Source of the DNA: Cryobacterium sp. Y11
Lineage (GTDB): Bacteria > Actinomycetota > Actinomycetes > Actinomycetales > Microbacteriaceae
Reading direction: 5' to 3'
Assembly (NCBI RefSeq): GCF_002929535.1
Contig: NZ_PJJO01000047.1
Location: 1-64,000 of the forward strand
DNA length: 64,000 nt
Positions within the stretch are counted from its first letter, which is position 1, and every line of letters begins with the position of its first letter. A program made the position numbers and the translations under genes. Of this stretch, positions 7,880-16,216 are shown in pieces. The notes under the pieces are model-generated. The model was given only the letters and a program-made list of their open reading frames with translations. It did not search any database and had not been told where the DNA came from.

Positions 7880-9316
7880 CTACCGCTCTGGCTCACCGAG
7901 CACTGCGGGGAGATCAGTCTGGCGCTGGGCGAACTGTGTCTGATATTCCGCGTTCTTGCGTTCCCAGGGTTTCGTCGGGTGGGTCACGCCAACGCCCTGG
8001 ATGGAGTAGGAGGCAACGTATCGGCCTCGGACGTTCAGCGCGACCATCGGCAGCGGGAATGAGAACACGATCTCAGCGGTGACGGGATCGGTTAGCAAGA
8101 ACGCGTCGTCGGTGATCGTCCGGTAGAACGAGCGGTCAGCGTACGTCGTAGGCAGGGAGACCTGGTAACCCTGAAAGTAGACCTGCCGGTTCGCTTTGGT
8201 GACCTCCACGAGTGACTGATCCGCGGTTTGCGGCCGCGCGTCGTCGTCGGGCATGACCTGCCCGGTCTTGGAGATCGTCAACGGCGCCCGGTGAAGGTCT
8301 GACTGTCGTCGCGAGCGAGCCCGCCGGTACTCCGAGGCTTTCGCCTCCAGCACCGACAGCGGGATCGGCTCGGTCGCTGGCGTGTGCTCGAGCAAGTCCC
8401 ACGCCGCCCGCGGCGTAGCTTGTTCGAGGGCTTGATGCGGTCGGCGGTTGTTGTAGTGCTCCCGGAAACGCTGGATCCTGACACGGAGATGCTCGAGAGT
8501 GGCCGGCCGGTCGGCGTCGAGGAAACGGATCAACGTCTAGTGGGAACGCTCATTCTTGCCCTGTGTGGCGGGCTTGCCCGGCAGCCCGCTGATCGGCATG
8601 GTGCCTTTCGATGCCAGAAAGATCTCCACGGAGCCGATCGTGCCTGCGCGCAGTTGGTTGAACGCCAGCGAGTTATCCGATAACACTTCCTGGGGTGCCC
8701 CGCATGCGGCGATTGCCCGTTCGAGTACGTCCTTGGCATCAGCACTGTTCTCATGACGCGAATACGCGTCGGAGCCCACGTCGTAACGGCTTGCGTCGTC
8801 GAGCAGTTGATACACCGTGACGGTTTGCCCGTTCGCCAGCCGGTACTCGAACGCGTCCAGTTACCACAGCGACATCGCCGTCGCGCGCACGAACGGGATG
8901 TAGGACGACTTCGGTCGCTTTCTCGGTGACGCGTCCACCTGCCCGACGCTGGCCAGAAGACGTGCGATCGTCGCCACCGACGGGACCTTCCCTCCGAGGA
9001 ACCCGCTATCCATGGCCGCTTCGTAGTAGATCGAGCGGGGACCATAATCCCAGCCATCAGTCTTGAGCTGTTTGCGGATCTTCACCACCTCATCCACGAC
9101 GACCTGCCCATAACGCCGGGCTGGGACATTCGGGGCGCGGGAGCGTGGGTGCAGCGCAGCAGCAACCTCGTGGACAGCTCTCCCTCGGAGCTTGTAGAAC
9201 ACGCTCCGAGAGATCTTCAGAGAGCGGCAGAACCCGATAATCGACAGCGCGTGGGGCTGGGTCGGGTCGTAATTCATGATCGCGGCACGAGTCTGGGGTG
9301 AAAGAGAATTCGTCAT
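7880..9316 (-). pseudogene. IS481-like transposase with two in-frame stops
   Basis: One continuous minus-strand frame from ATG 9316. It has an N-terminal helical domain (SLKISRSVFYKLRGRAVHE), the integrase core with LDAFEYRLANG, YQLLDDASRYDVG and VLSDNSLAFNQLR, the glutamate region GTMPISGLPGKPATQGKNER, and HYNNRRPHQALEQATP. A C-terminal extension of about 130 residues after HQAL is rich in beta-strand-like sequence. TAA at 8861-8863 replaces a residue after SLW, and TAG at 8534-8536 follows ERSH. About 480 codons in total. The lesions suggest that transposition would need a helper. Confidence 0.8.
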
Positions 9317-9351
9317 TCCCCAACTATCACCGGCGCAAGTGTCTCCGACGC

Positions 9352-9484
9352 TGTGAGACACAGTGTCCACGATGTCATGAGATCGAGTGTCCACGATGCG
9401 CTGAGACAGGACACACGAAGCCATGAGACCCAGCGCCCACGAAGTTCTGAGATCCACTGTCCACGATGTCACGCGATTACACAC
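9352..9484. repeat. 24-bp iterated repeats at the IS481-like right end
   Basis: The right end of the element contains about five copies of a degenerate 22-24-base unit that begins TGAGA and contains GTCCACGA (for example at 9352, 9376, 9399, 9422 and 9447). The left end (7828-7880) holds two copies in inverse orientation. Such iterons next to the tips are probably transposase binding sites, with the asymmetry (five against two) marking the promoter-proximal end. Confidence 0.65.
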
Positions 9485-9688
9485 CAACTACCTGGACTGG
9501 CGCTACCATCAACCGCTACTCGCCAGCAAGCCCGGCAACATGGCCGGGGCACGGCGGGCAAGGTACTGGTGGTCGGCGCTATCGAGCGGGCACCGAAGGG
9601 CCGGCGTGGTTTCGGCCGAGCCCGGATGGCGATCGCCCAAAACACGAAGAGCGACTCGTTACGCGAGTTTATCACCACCAACATCGCA

Positions 9689-9915
9689 CTGTGTTCTCGC
9701 ATCAGGTTGTTTACACACGCTCTCACGACCTTGTTTACAATCTGTCTCATGACGTTGTTTACGCCCGAAACCGCCGGCGCGCTCAACTGCTCACTGCTGA
9801 AGATCTCCCGCATCGAACGCGGACACGTCAACGACAGCAAATTCCTCACCAAATACCGCACCTGGTTCAAGCAGCAAACACCCTCGCAAATCGCCGCTCG
9901 ACAACTATACGAGCA
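9689..9915. mobile_element. End of a second IS481-like element (remnant)
   Basis: Right after the IS1595 homology stops, TGTGTTCTCG (from about 9691) begins a sequence with three units spaced exactly 24 bases, each containing TTGTTTAC (near 9706, 9730 and 9754). The tip and the period resemble the neighbouring 7828-9484 ends but the unit differs. The rest, to 9915, is open on the plus strand (ending KYRTWFKQQTPSQIAARQLY) but I do not recognise it. Confidence 0.45.
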
Positions 9916-10300
9916 TCACAGTCCACGCCTCGGTGACGGCACTGAAGCGGTCCAGGGCCCCGGTATTGCTGAAGTCGTCGGTGACACGTTGCCATCCTTG
10001 GCGTGGCCAAAGATCATGCAGTTGCAGTAGTTGTATTTGTCGAACAATCGGATTAGTTCCATGCAGGTGCGGGCCAGTGCTGGCACCGGCACAACGATGT
10101 CTTCAAGGAGCGCGTTGGTGCCTTGTGGACGTGTCTCGCCCACCGCGGGGATGATTCCCTTGCGTAGATGCCACAGCTGGGCACGGATGGCGGAGTCGGT
10201 ACTGAAATCGGCCGGCATGCTAAGCCCCAGCTGTTCCACAACTTTGAGGCCTGTGGATAGCAGTTCCACCAGTAGAAACTGCCGATGCTTGTGTGAAACG
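9915..10300 (-). pseudogene. Internal fragment of an FAD/Fe-S D-lactate or D-2-hydroxyacid dehydrogenase
   Basis: Minus-strand reading gives LWHLRKGIIPAVGETRPQGT, ALLEDIVVPVPAL and MIFGHAKDGN, then after a small frameshift TDDFSNTGALDRFSAVTEAW. The same blocks occur, with differences, in the intact gene at 60677-63511 (LWHIRKGLYTTVAGARPSGT, ALLEDIVVPVPAL, VIFGHAKDGN). So this is a piece of the FAD-oxidase C-terminal domain of a paralogue. Both ends are missing. It lies beside a GntR/FCD regulator of a type that often controls such dehydrogenases. Confidence 0.8.
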
Positions 10301-10324
10301 ATTCAGGTGCAGTTCAGAGATTGG

Positions 10325-11050
10325 ATGAAGAAAATGAGTGCTGACCCAACGGCCCCTTCCCTAGCAGACGCAGGGTTTGAGGGTGGCGGCGAGCTGCCTG
10401 GACGTGGCGGTACTCGCGTGGCCAATTACATCCGATCTGCCATTCTCGACGGTGAGTTCGCGCCGGGGCAGCACATCGGTCAGGAGACTCTCGCCAAGCG
10501 GCTCGGAGCCAGCCGGCTACCGGTCCGCGAGGCTCTGCGCGTCCTCGAAGGCGAAGGACTGGTGACGTTTGAGCCAAACAAGGGTGCACGTGTCACAATG
10601 ATGGATGCAGCGGAGTTGGACCTCCTTTACGGCACCCGCGCACGAATCGAGCCCTTCGTCATCGCCGACTCCGTCCCGCGCCTTTCCCAGATCAGCATCG
10701 AACGTGCCGGTTCCATCCTCGATGAGATCGAGGCCGGGGTCGGGGCTGTGGAATTTCTAATCCTGGATCGTGCCTTCCATTTGCTTACTTATGAGGGTTG
10801 CCAGAGCAGCCAGTTGACTTCTATTGTCAAGCGGTTGTGGAACTCCACGCAGCAATACCGCCGCGCGTTTGTGACCGAGACAGGTCCCAGTTGGGCTGAG
10901 GAAACGAACAGTGAGCACCGGTTGCTGCACAGTGCTATCAAAGGTCGCAACCACGAAGTCGCTGCAACGATTGTGGCCACGCACATCACACGCACCAGGG
11001 TCGCGCTGCGACGATCGCCGCAGGTGTTCACCCGGAACAGTGAGGGTTGA
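10325..11050 (+). CDS. GntR-family regulator, FCD (FadR) subfamily
   Basis: About 241 residues. The winged helix at about 28-95 has RVANYIRSAILDGEFAPGQ, ETLAKRLGASRLPVREALRV and LEGEGLVTFEPNKGARV. The all-helical FCD effector domain follows, with the metal/ligand residues expected in DRAFHLLTYEG and NSEHRLLHSAIKGRN. ATG at 10325 or 10334 are both possible; neither has a strong ribosome site. It is convergent with the L-2-hydroxyglutarate-oxidase-like gene and lies between that gene and the dehydrogenase fragment. FCD regulators commonly bind small hydroxy- or keto-acids, so control of these oxidases is a reasonable inference. Confidence 0.85.
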   Translation: MKKMSADPTAPSLADAGFEGGGELPGRGGTRVANYIRSAILDGEFAPGQHIGQETLAKRLGASRLPVREALRVLEGEGLVTFEPNKGARVTMMDAAELDLLYGTRARIEPFVIADSVPRLSQISIERAGSILDEIEAGVGAVEFLILDRAFHLLTYEGCQSSQLTSIVKRLWNSTQQYRRAFVTETGPSWAEETNSEHRLLHSAIKGRNHEVAATIVATHITRTRVALRRSPQVFTRNSEG

Positions 11051-11109
11051 ACCAAAGACATTCCCTCGCCCTCGAGCTGGCGTAACGTCGTCGCGGATGT
11101 GCGAGAGTG

Positions 11110-12315
11110 TCAGTCGCGGTCTGACCCGAGGATTTTGTCAACGATAAGCGCACCGATCGGGATCGCTGACGTGGCAGCCGGCGATGGAGCATTGCACACG
11201 TGGAGTTGGTGATCGGTGGACCGAAACAGAAAATCCTCTACCGACGTGCCGTCCCGCATGATCGCCTGCGCGCGGATGCCTGCGGGGTAAGGCCTCAGAT
11301 CGGCTAACTCCAGCCCAGGGCAGTACTTACGCACGAGCTTTAGATAGCCGCGCGGGAAATAGGAGCTACGCATTTCCTCTACTCCCGTTTGGATGTTGTT
11401 CATGGCGAACCTCCACATACCGGGGAAAGCCAAGAATCGGGCGACATCGCGCCCGGTGATGGAGCCGCGTGGGTATCGCTCGCGTGAGAACCCGAGTACC
11501 GCGTTTGGACCGACAGTGATCCGCCCATCAATCGTCGGACTTAAATGGACGCCGAGGAAGGGAAGATCAGGGTCGGGCACTGGGTAGATTAGCCGTTGCA
11601 CGATGCCCCATCGGTCGTGTGGCAGTTGGTAGTATTCGCCGCGGAAGGGGATGATCTGAAAGTCGATGTCAAGTCCCCCCATCGTGGCAACCCGATCAGC
11701 CTGGAGACCTGCGCAGGCGACGAGTTGCCGCGTTTGGTATTCCCCCGTATCAGATCCAACAACCACTTTACCCGATGCGCCAGAGCGCTCATCGATCGAG
11801 CGCACCTGTGATCGGGTGATTACCCTCCCACCCATCTGTTCAATGTCGCGAGCCATCGCGTGAGCGACGTCGCGGAAGTCGACGATCCCGGTCGCGGGTG
11901 AGATCAGCGCCTCGCGGCCGCGCACATTCGGTTCCATTTCTGCCAGTCGGTCGCGATTGATGTGCTCGACCTTGATACCGTTTTCGGCGGCTCTCTCCGC
12001 TAGCGCCTTCAGCCGCTCGATTTCAACGTCATCAGTCGCGACGACCAGCTTGCCAACCGTCTCGTAGTGAATTCCGTGCTCGTCGCAGAAGTCCTTGGTG
12101 GCCTTTTCACCCGCACGACACAGCCGAGCCTTAAGCGAACCCGGTGCATAGTAGAGGCCCGCATGGATGACGCCGGAGTTGTGCCCGGTCTGTGCGCTCG
12201 CGACGTCGTCGGCCTTCTCAAGGACGAGGACCGATATTCCAGGCCGACGCCGCAGCGCTTCTCGTGCGGTCGCCAGGCCAACGATGCCGGCGCCGATAAC
12301 GATCAGGTCTTCCAT
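11110..12315 (-). CDS. lhgO: L-2-hydroxyglutarate oxidase-like FAD enzyme
   Basis: A 401-residue DAO-family flavoprotein. The N-terminal dinucleotide fold DLIVIGAGIVGLATAREAL is followed by TGHNSGVIHAGLYYAPGSLK, the block typical of LhgO/L2HGDH. Substrate-side and FAD-side motifs continue with GIVDFRDVAHAMA, IPFRGEYYQL, YPVPDPDLPFLGVHL and, near the end, CNAPSPAATSAIPIGALI. The family oxidises L-2-hydroxyglutarate to 2-oxoglutarate with electron transfer to the quinone pool. The length matches the family. It is transcribed toward the GntR gene, and its upstream region carries TGGATCCAATA, repeated before the Fe-ADH operon. Confidence 0.85.
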   Translation of the reverse strand: MEDLIVIGAGIVGLATAREALRRRPGISVLVLEKADDVASAQTGHNSGVIHAGLYYAPGSLKARLCRAGEKATKDFCDEHGIHYETVGKLVVATDDVEIERLKALAERAAENGIKVEHINRDRLAEMEPNVRGREALISPATGIVDFRDVAHAMARDIEQMGGRVITRSQVRSIDERSGASGKVVVGSDTGEYQTRQLVACAGLQADRVATMGGLDIDFQIIPFRGEYYQLPHDRWGIVQRLIYPVPDPDLPFLGVHLSPTIDGRITVGPNAVLGFSRERYPRGSITGRDVARFLAFPGMWRFAMNNIQTGVEEMRSSYFPRGYLKLVRKYCPGLELADLRPYPAGIRAQAIMRDGTSVEDFLFRSTDHQLHVCNAPSPAATSAIPIGALIVDKILGSDRD

Positions 12316-12387
12316 GGCTTACCTCCGGTGTTGAAGTTCTTGGCGGCGACAGCCCTGCCACCGCATGTCCCCATGGAATAACCTTAT

Positions 12388-12402
12388 CTATGGATCCAAT
12401 AG
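12388..12402. promoter_or_regulatory. Candidate operator upstream of the lhgO-like gene
   Basis: TGGATCCAATA at 12391-12401 contains the 8-base palindrome TGGATCCA and lies 76-86 bases upstream of the lhgO-like start. The same 11 bases occur at 13523-13533 upstream of the Fe-ADH operon. A shared regulator, possibly the neighbouring GntR/FCD protein, is inferred. Only two copies were found by eye. Confidence 0.4.
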
Positions 12403-12589
12403 TAGGAAGGTTGCAAATCAAACTAGCACTCCGCGCGCGCCGCTTCATAGGCGAGCGGGGTTGGAAGTGACTTATTCTGCTGCCTTGTTCTCAGGTTCGG
12501 CATGGAATCTGGGCCAGCCCCTATTGCCTCATGTCGATACCTCCGGCAAGGTCTTTCATTGCCTCAAATGCGAACCTCCGCGGACTTAG

Positions 12590-13400
12590 TGATTGAACGA
12601 GTGGTTGACGGCCGGTTTGGACACCCCGGGCTTCTTGGCGAGTGACAGGGTCTCGAGCTCCCCGGTGAGGGCCAGAATCTTCCTGGATAGGGCCGCTGGC
12701 TTGAGCTGTTTGAACTGCGCATTCATCTGAATGATCGGTCGTTTCCGCACCATCTCGTCCGCGATCGCGCGTTGGTACGGGGTCACCGCTGTGTCGTACT
12801 TCTTGGTCACCTTCGCGCCGTGTTGCTGCTTGAATACCAGCTTTTTCTGGGGCAGGAGGCAGTTCGTGAAGATGCGGTCTAGTTCCCAAATCTCGTTGAG
12901 TTTGGCCAACTCGGACGGGGTGTCGTAACGGAGGTAACTCACCAATTCCCGGACATGGGTTCAGGTCTTCTGCTCAACGTGCGCCCCGTCGTTGCTATGC
13001 TGTGACCGGGACCTCGTGAAGGTAATCTTGTGGTCGAGGCAGTACCGGTAGAAGTGCTCGTTGATAAATTCCGAGCCGTTGTCCGACCTATGCCGACATC
13101 GGCATGTCGTTAGTGCGTAGACGGTCATCTCAGATCGTGTTGAGCTTTCGGACCTTGGTCAACGATTTGACGGTAGGTGGTCGGCGCTTGGTGCACGCCC
13201 AGTCCAAGCAATGTTTGAAACGCTGCCATGGTCGTGCTGCGCCGATTCTAGCGGAACGTGAAGTCGTTCATGTAAACGTCGAGATATTCGTTGACGACCG
13301 ACTCGTCCAGAATGCGGGACTTACCCGCTCGGTCCGTGCTCCAATACGAGAGCGCCTTCTTCTTCGTCATAGCCTGCCGCTGCGTCATCGTCAGCTCCAT
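12590..13400 (-). pseudogene. Integrase-core transposase remnant
   Basis: The clearest part is the minus-strand C-terminal region, 12945 to 12586: LNEIWELDRIFTNCLLPQKK, GAKVTKKYDTAVTPYQRAI and ALSRKILALTGELETLSLAKK. Upstream, in shifted frames, come DNGSEFINEHFYRYCLDHK, the catalytic-core region, and near 13390 the N-terminus MTQRQAMTKKKALSYW and ADRAGKSRILDE. The middle of the gene is deleted and several frameshifts are present. It separates the lhgO-like gene from the Fe-ADH operon. Confidence 0.65.
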
Positions 13401-13520
13401 AGAAACGGATTTAACGCACATCTACCACCAAGTCAGAAACTACGCCGCAAAGCGGAAGTTTTTTATGAGCCAATGCAAACACTTGACGGTGAATGTGATA
13501 GCTGACAGACTGCCAGAAAT

Positions 13521-13552
13521 AGTGGATCCAATATAGTGAATGACGAAAGGAG
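13521..13552 (+). promoter_or_regulatory. Promoter, candidate operator and ribosome site of the catabolic operon
   Basis: TGGATCCAATA (13523-13533) overlaps a -10-like TATAGT (13533-13538). AGGAG (13548-13552) lies 10 bases before the ATG at 13563. The first part repeats the motif upstream of the lhgO-like gene. Overlap with the -10 region would fit repression. Confidence 0.4.
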
Positions 13553-13562
13553 CCGGACTTCG

Positions 13563-14771
13563 ATGATGACCTCTGGTGGTACGACCGCTGCGCCCGCTAT
13601 TTTCCTGTCTCCCGCATGCACGTGGATTGGTCCGGGTGCGCTGACTTCGCTCGCAAATGGGCTCATTTCAGCTGGTACAGCCGTCGCCGGGCCGGTGTTG
13701 GTCGCTGCCGACATCGCACTCGTAAAGAACAACCTCCTCGACGGCGCCCTCGACGCGCTGCAAGGCGCCGGGTACGAGCCGACCGTGCTCTCCGACTTTG
13801 GCCCAGAGCTGACTGCAGTACAGGTCGACGCTGCGGCCACGACAGCACGTGAGATCGGCGCGGTCGCCGTTGTCGGCATCGGAGGCGGTTCTGTGCTGGA
13901 CGCGGCGAAGATGATAGCGCTATTGGTCACGAACCAAGGCAACAGTTCGGACTGGTTCGGCGTCGTCGAGCCATCAGTCACCCGGCCGCCGCTCGTCCTC
14001 GTGCCGACGACCATCGGCACCGGCGCCGAGGTGACCCGTATTTCGATGATCACCGAAGGTGGGGAAAAACGCATCGCCTCAAGCCAGTCCTTCGTCCCGC
14101 AGCTCGTGGTCCTGGACCAGGAGCTCGTGGCCAGCCTCCCGCCCCACGTCAAGGCCTCCACCGGGCTGGACGCGCTTGCCCACGCTGTCGAGTCCATTCT
14201 ATCCAAGAACAGCACGGTGATGACCGAGCACAACGCGGTCGAGACTATCCGTATTACGATGACTGACCTGGTCAACGCCTACGATGGTGACCCCGACGCG
14301 ACTGGCCGCATGCTCTTCGCGGCATACCTTGCGGGTCTCGCGCTCAACTCCGGAGTCGTGCTCGGCCACAGCCTCGGTTATGCGATCAACCATGAAAAAC
14401 CCATGCCCCACGGCACGACGACGGGCCTGGCGTTGGCATACACGATTGCCTATAACCAGTACGTCGACGAACGTAAGGCCAAGCTTCTCGCCCGGGCGCT
14501 GACCTTGGGTGGATCAGAGGACCTCCGCGTGGCTGCCGAACACGTGTTGGCGCTCGTGCGCAGGGTCGGCCAGCCCGCCACGCTCGACGAGGCGGGCGTG
14601 CCCGCGGGTGTCGACGGGGAGGTTGCCCGCCGCACTGTTGAGCTCTACCCCCGCCCCGCCAACCCGGAGAGTATGGACACCGAGCGTGTCCATGCTCTCC
14701 TATCAGCCATGCGCGACGGCGATCTCGATAAGGCGTTCGCCGTTACCGCCAGAAAGGACGCCCGACCATGA
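13563..14771 (+). CDS. Fe-dependent (group III) alcohol dehydrogenase
   Basis: 402 residues. The dinucleotide-binding domain carries GIGGGSVLDAAKM (about residue 105), followed by PTTIGTGAEVTRISMI. The metal-binding helical domain has the expected histidines in GLDALAHAVES, LGHSLGYAINHEKPMPHG and nearby. Start at 13563 is set by AGGAG at 13548-13552. This is the first gene of a plus-strand operon reaching 29.1 kb; its stop overlaps the next start by 4 bases. Family members oxidise alcohols or hydroxy-acids to the aldehyde, here probably passing the product to the aldehyde dehydrogenase that follows. Substrate unknown. Confidence 0.88.
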   Translation: MMTSGGTTAAPAIFLSPACTWIGPGALTSLANGLISAGTAVAGPVLVAADIALVKNNLLDGALDALQGAGYEPTVLSDFGPELTAVQVDAAATTAREIGAVAVVGIGGGSVLDAAKMIALLVTNQGNSSDWFGVVEPSVTRPPLVLVPTTIGTGAEVTRISMITEGGEKRIASSQSFVPQLVVLDQELVASLPPHVKASTGLDALAHAVESILSKNSTVMTEHNAVETIRITMTDLVNAYDGDPDATGRMLFAAYLAGLALNSGVVLGHSLGYAINHEKPMPHGTTTGLALAYTIAYNQYVDERKAKLLARALTLGGSEDLRVAAEHVLALVRRVGQPATLDEAGVPAGVDGEVARRTVELYPRPANPESMDTERVHALLSAMRDGDLDKAFAVTARKDARP

Positions 14772-16216
14772 AGATCACCGGAAACCTTGTTGACGGCAAG
14801 ATTCTTGAGCCCGCGACGAGCGATTTTATCGACGTGACCAACCCGGCAGACTCGGAGCAGCTCGTTGGGCGTGTTCCCGCAATGACTGCGGAGGACATCC
14901 ATGCCGTTTATGAGGCCGCTGTGATTGGTGCCCGCACCTGGCGTGAGACGGGCGTTCTGGCACGCGGGGAAATTCTGCGGGCGGCAGCTGCCAAGGTCTG
15001 CGACGAGTCCGATGCGTTGGCTCTGCTCATAGTCCATGAGATGGGCAAGACACTCGCCGAGGCCCGGGTCGAGGTGAAGAAGACGGCGGACTTCTTCGAC
15101 TACTACGCCGGTCAGGCTCGGCTGCCGTACGGCGAGTTGCTCGCAGACGCCCGGCCTGGAACCTACGCGCGCGTCATCCACGAGCCGCTCGGCGTCGTAC
15201 TGCTTATCACTCCATGGAACGATCCGCTGCTCACGCCGGCCCGCAAGATGGGTCCGGCATTGCTGGCAGGCAACGCCGTCATCATCAAGCCCGCCACAGC
15301 AGCCCCCCTTATTGTTTTGGAACTCGCCCGTATCTTCAATGAAGTCGGGCTGCCGGCGGGCGTCTTGGGAACCGTGACCGGGCGTGGGAGCGACATCGGC
15401 GACACTCTGCTCGAGAACAAAGCCCTCAGGGCGGTCAGTTTCACGGGTTCCACGTCCGTGGGTCTGGAGTTGCAGAAGCAACTCGCTGGTCGGCCGGTAC
15501 GCGTCCAGACCGAAATGGGCGGCAAGAATGCTATCGCCGTCCTCGCTGACGCGGACATAGCTGTGGCAGCGAAGGAGATCGTTTCTGCGGCTTTCGCCCA
15601 GGCCGGTCAGCGCTGCACCGCAACCTCGCGGGTCGTCGTCGTTCAGAAGGTAGCTACTCAGCTTATTGCAGCTCTCCGGGAGCAAATGGGAGCACTCAAG
15701 ATCGGCGCCGGTGATGCTGAAGGGGTAACCCTCGGCCCGGTCGTTTCGACCGCTGCCCGTGAGGAGATATTCGATCACATCCAACGGGCCCTCGGGGAAT
15801 CCGCTGAACTGCTAGAAGGGGGCGCGCACGCACCCGAGGGCGCCCTGGACCGCGGAGCCTTCGTCAGCCCGACCCTGCTGAAGGTCACCAGGGACCAGGC
15901 CATCTGGCGCGAGGAGGTGTTCGGCCCGGTTCTAGGAATTCTCGAAGTCGGCGACGAGCAGGAGGCCGTCGACGCGGTGAACGACTCGGTCTACGGACTC
16001 GCGGCCGGGGTGTTCACCAACGATCTGGGAGCAGCTGAACGCTTCATTACCCAGGCGGAAACCGGACAAGTCTCAGTGAACCACCCGACAACCGGCTGGG
16101 ACGTCCACCATCCGTTCGGCGGGTTCGGCTACTCCGGATCCCCGTTTAAGGAGCAGGGACTGGATGCGCTGCAATTTTACACTCGCACGAAGACCGTCGC
16201 CGTGCGTGCGTTGTGA
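14768..16216 (+). CDS. NAD(P)-dependent aldehyde dehydrogenase
   Basis: 482 residues of the ALDH superfamily. ITPWNDPLL is the oxyanion/cofactor region, VIIKPA the adenine pocket, SFTGSTSVG the Rossmann turn, TEMGGKNA contains the general-base glutamate, AGQRCTATSRV the catalytic cysteine, and EEVFGPVLGI and HPFGGFGYSG are late signatures. The sequence is nearest in style to 2-oxoglutarate-semialdehyde dehydrogenases but that is a weak call. Starts inside the stop of the Fe-ADH gene and overlaps the SDR start, so the three genes are translationally coupled. Confidence 0.9.
   Translation: MKITGNLVDGKILEPATSDFIDVTNPADSEQLVGRVPAMTAEDIHAVYEAAVIGARTWRETGVLARGEILRAAAAKVCDESDALALLIVHEMGKTLAEARVEVKKTADFFDYYAGQARLPYGELLADARPGTYARVIHEPLGVVLLITPWNDPLLTPARKMGPALLAGNAVIIKPATAAPLIVLELARIFNEVGLPAGVLGTVTGRGSDIGDTLLENKALRAVSFTGSTSVGLELQKQLAGRPVRVQTEMGGKNAIAVLADADIAVAAKEIVSAAFAQAGQRCTATSRVVVVQKVATQLIAALREQMGALKIGAGDAEGVTLGPVVSTAAREEIFDHIQRALGESAELLEGGAHAPEGALDRGAFVSPTLLKVTRDQAIWREEVFGPVLGILEVGDEQEAVDAVNDSVYGLAAGVFTNDLGAAERFITQAETGQVSVNHPTTGWDVHHPFGGFGYSGSPFKEQGLDALQFYTRTKTVAVRAL

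Larger units (their letters stand above)
7787..9525 (-). mobile_element. IS481-like insertion sequence, 1739 bp, inside the IS1595 gene
   Basis: Flanked by the 6-bp direct repeat GCAAGC at 7781-7786 and 9526-9531. The outer ends are TGGCGAGTAG (7787) and CTACTCGCCA (to 9525). The terminal regions are inverted copies of each other over about 65 bases, including a perfect 26-base arm at 7828-7853 against 9459-9484. Removing the element rejoins the two halves of the IS1595 gene at GGGKPGN. It carries one minus-strand transposase gene with two nonsense codons. An alternative reading is that the true tips are the TGTGT ends at 7829 and 9483, with the outer 42 bases inherited from the target. Confidence 0.7.
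7326..9690 (+). pseudogene. IS1595-family transposase gene, degraded and split by another IS
   Basis: The left part has the zinc-ribbon N-terminus (RAGVHYPGG, CPHCGSGVAWWLADGRYSCG, CKRRVSVTADTIF), then MMTSKSDTSALNLHRVLGLG and SGTVEMDETFTGG with the first catalytic acidic residues, up to 7786. The IS481-like element occupies 7787-9525. The gene resumes at 9526 with GTAGKVLVVGAIERAPKGRRG and SDSLREFITTNI, ending about 9688 where a further IS end begins. Besides the insertion there are at least two frameshifts (near 7420 and 7555), a TAG in the segment FEAAWLMMTS (near 7588), and a one-base shift near 9550. The C-terminal third is missing. Confidence 0.75.

Noticed and set aside
7880..9316. In-frame TAA and TAG codons in the transposase, and TGA/TAG/TAA in several other genes, as a sign of stop-codon reassignment
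   Set aside because: Intact metabolic genes throughout the window use TGA, TAG and TAA as ordinary stops, often overlapping the next start. The internal stops are confined to mobile-element and recombination genes that also carry deletions and frameshifts.
10031..10324. Extension of the GntR regulator by about 100 residues upstream
   Set aside because: This region codes on the opposite strand for the FAD/Fe-S dehydrogenase fragment; the helix-turn-helix of the regulator starts about 28 residues after ATG 10325.
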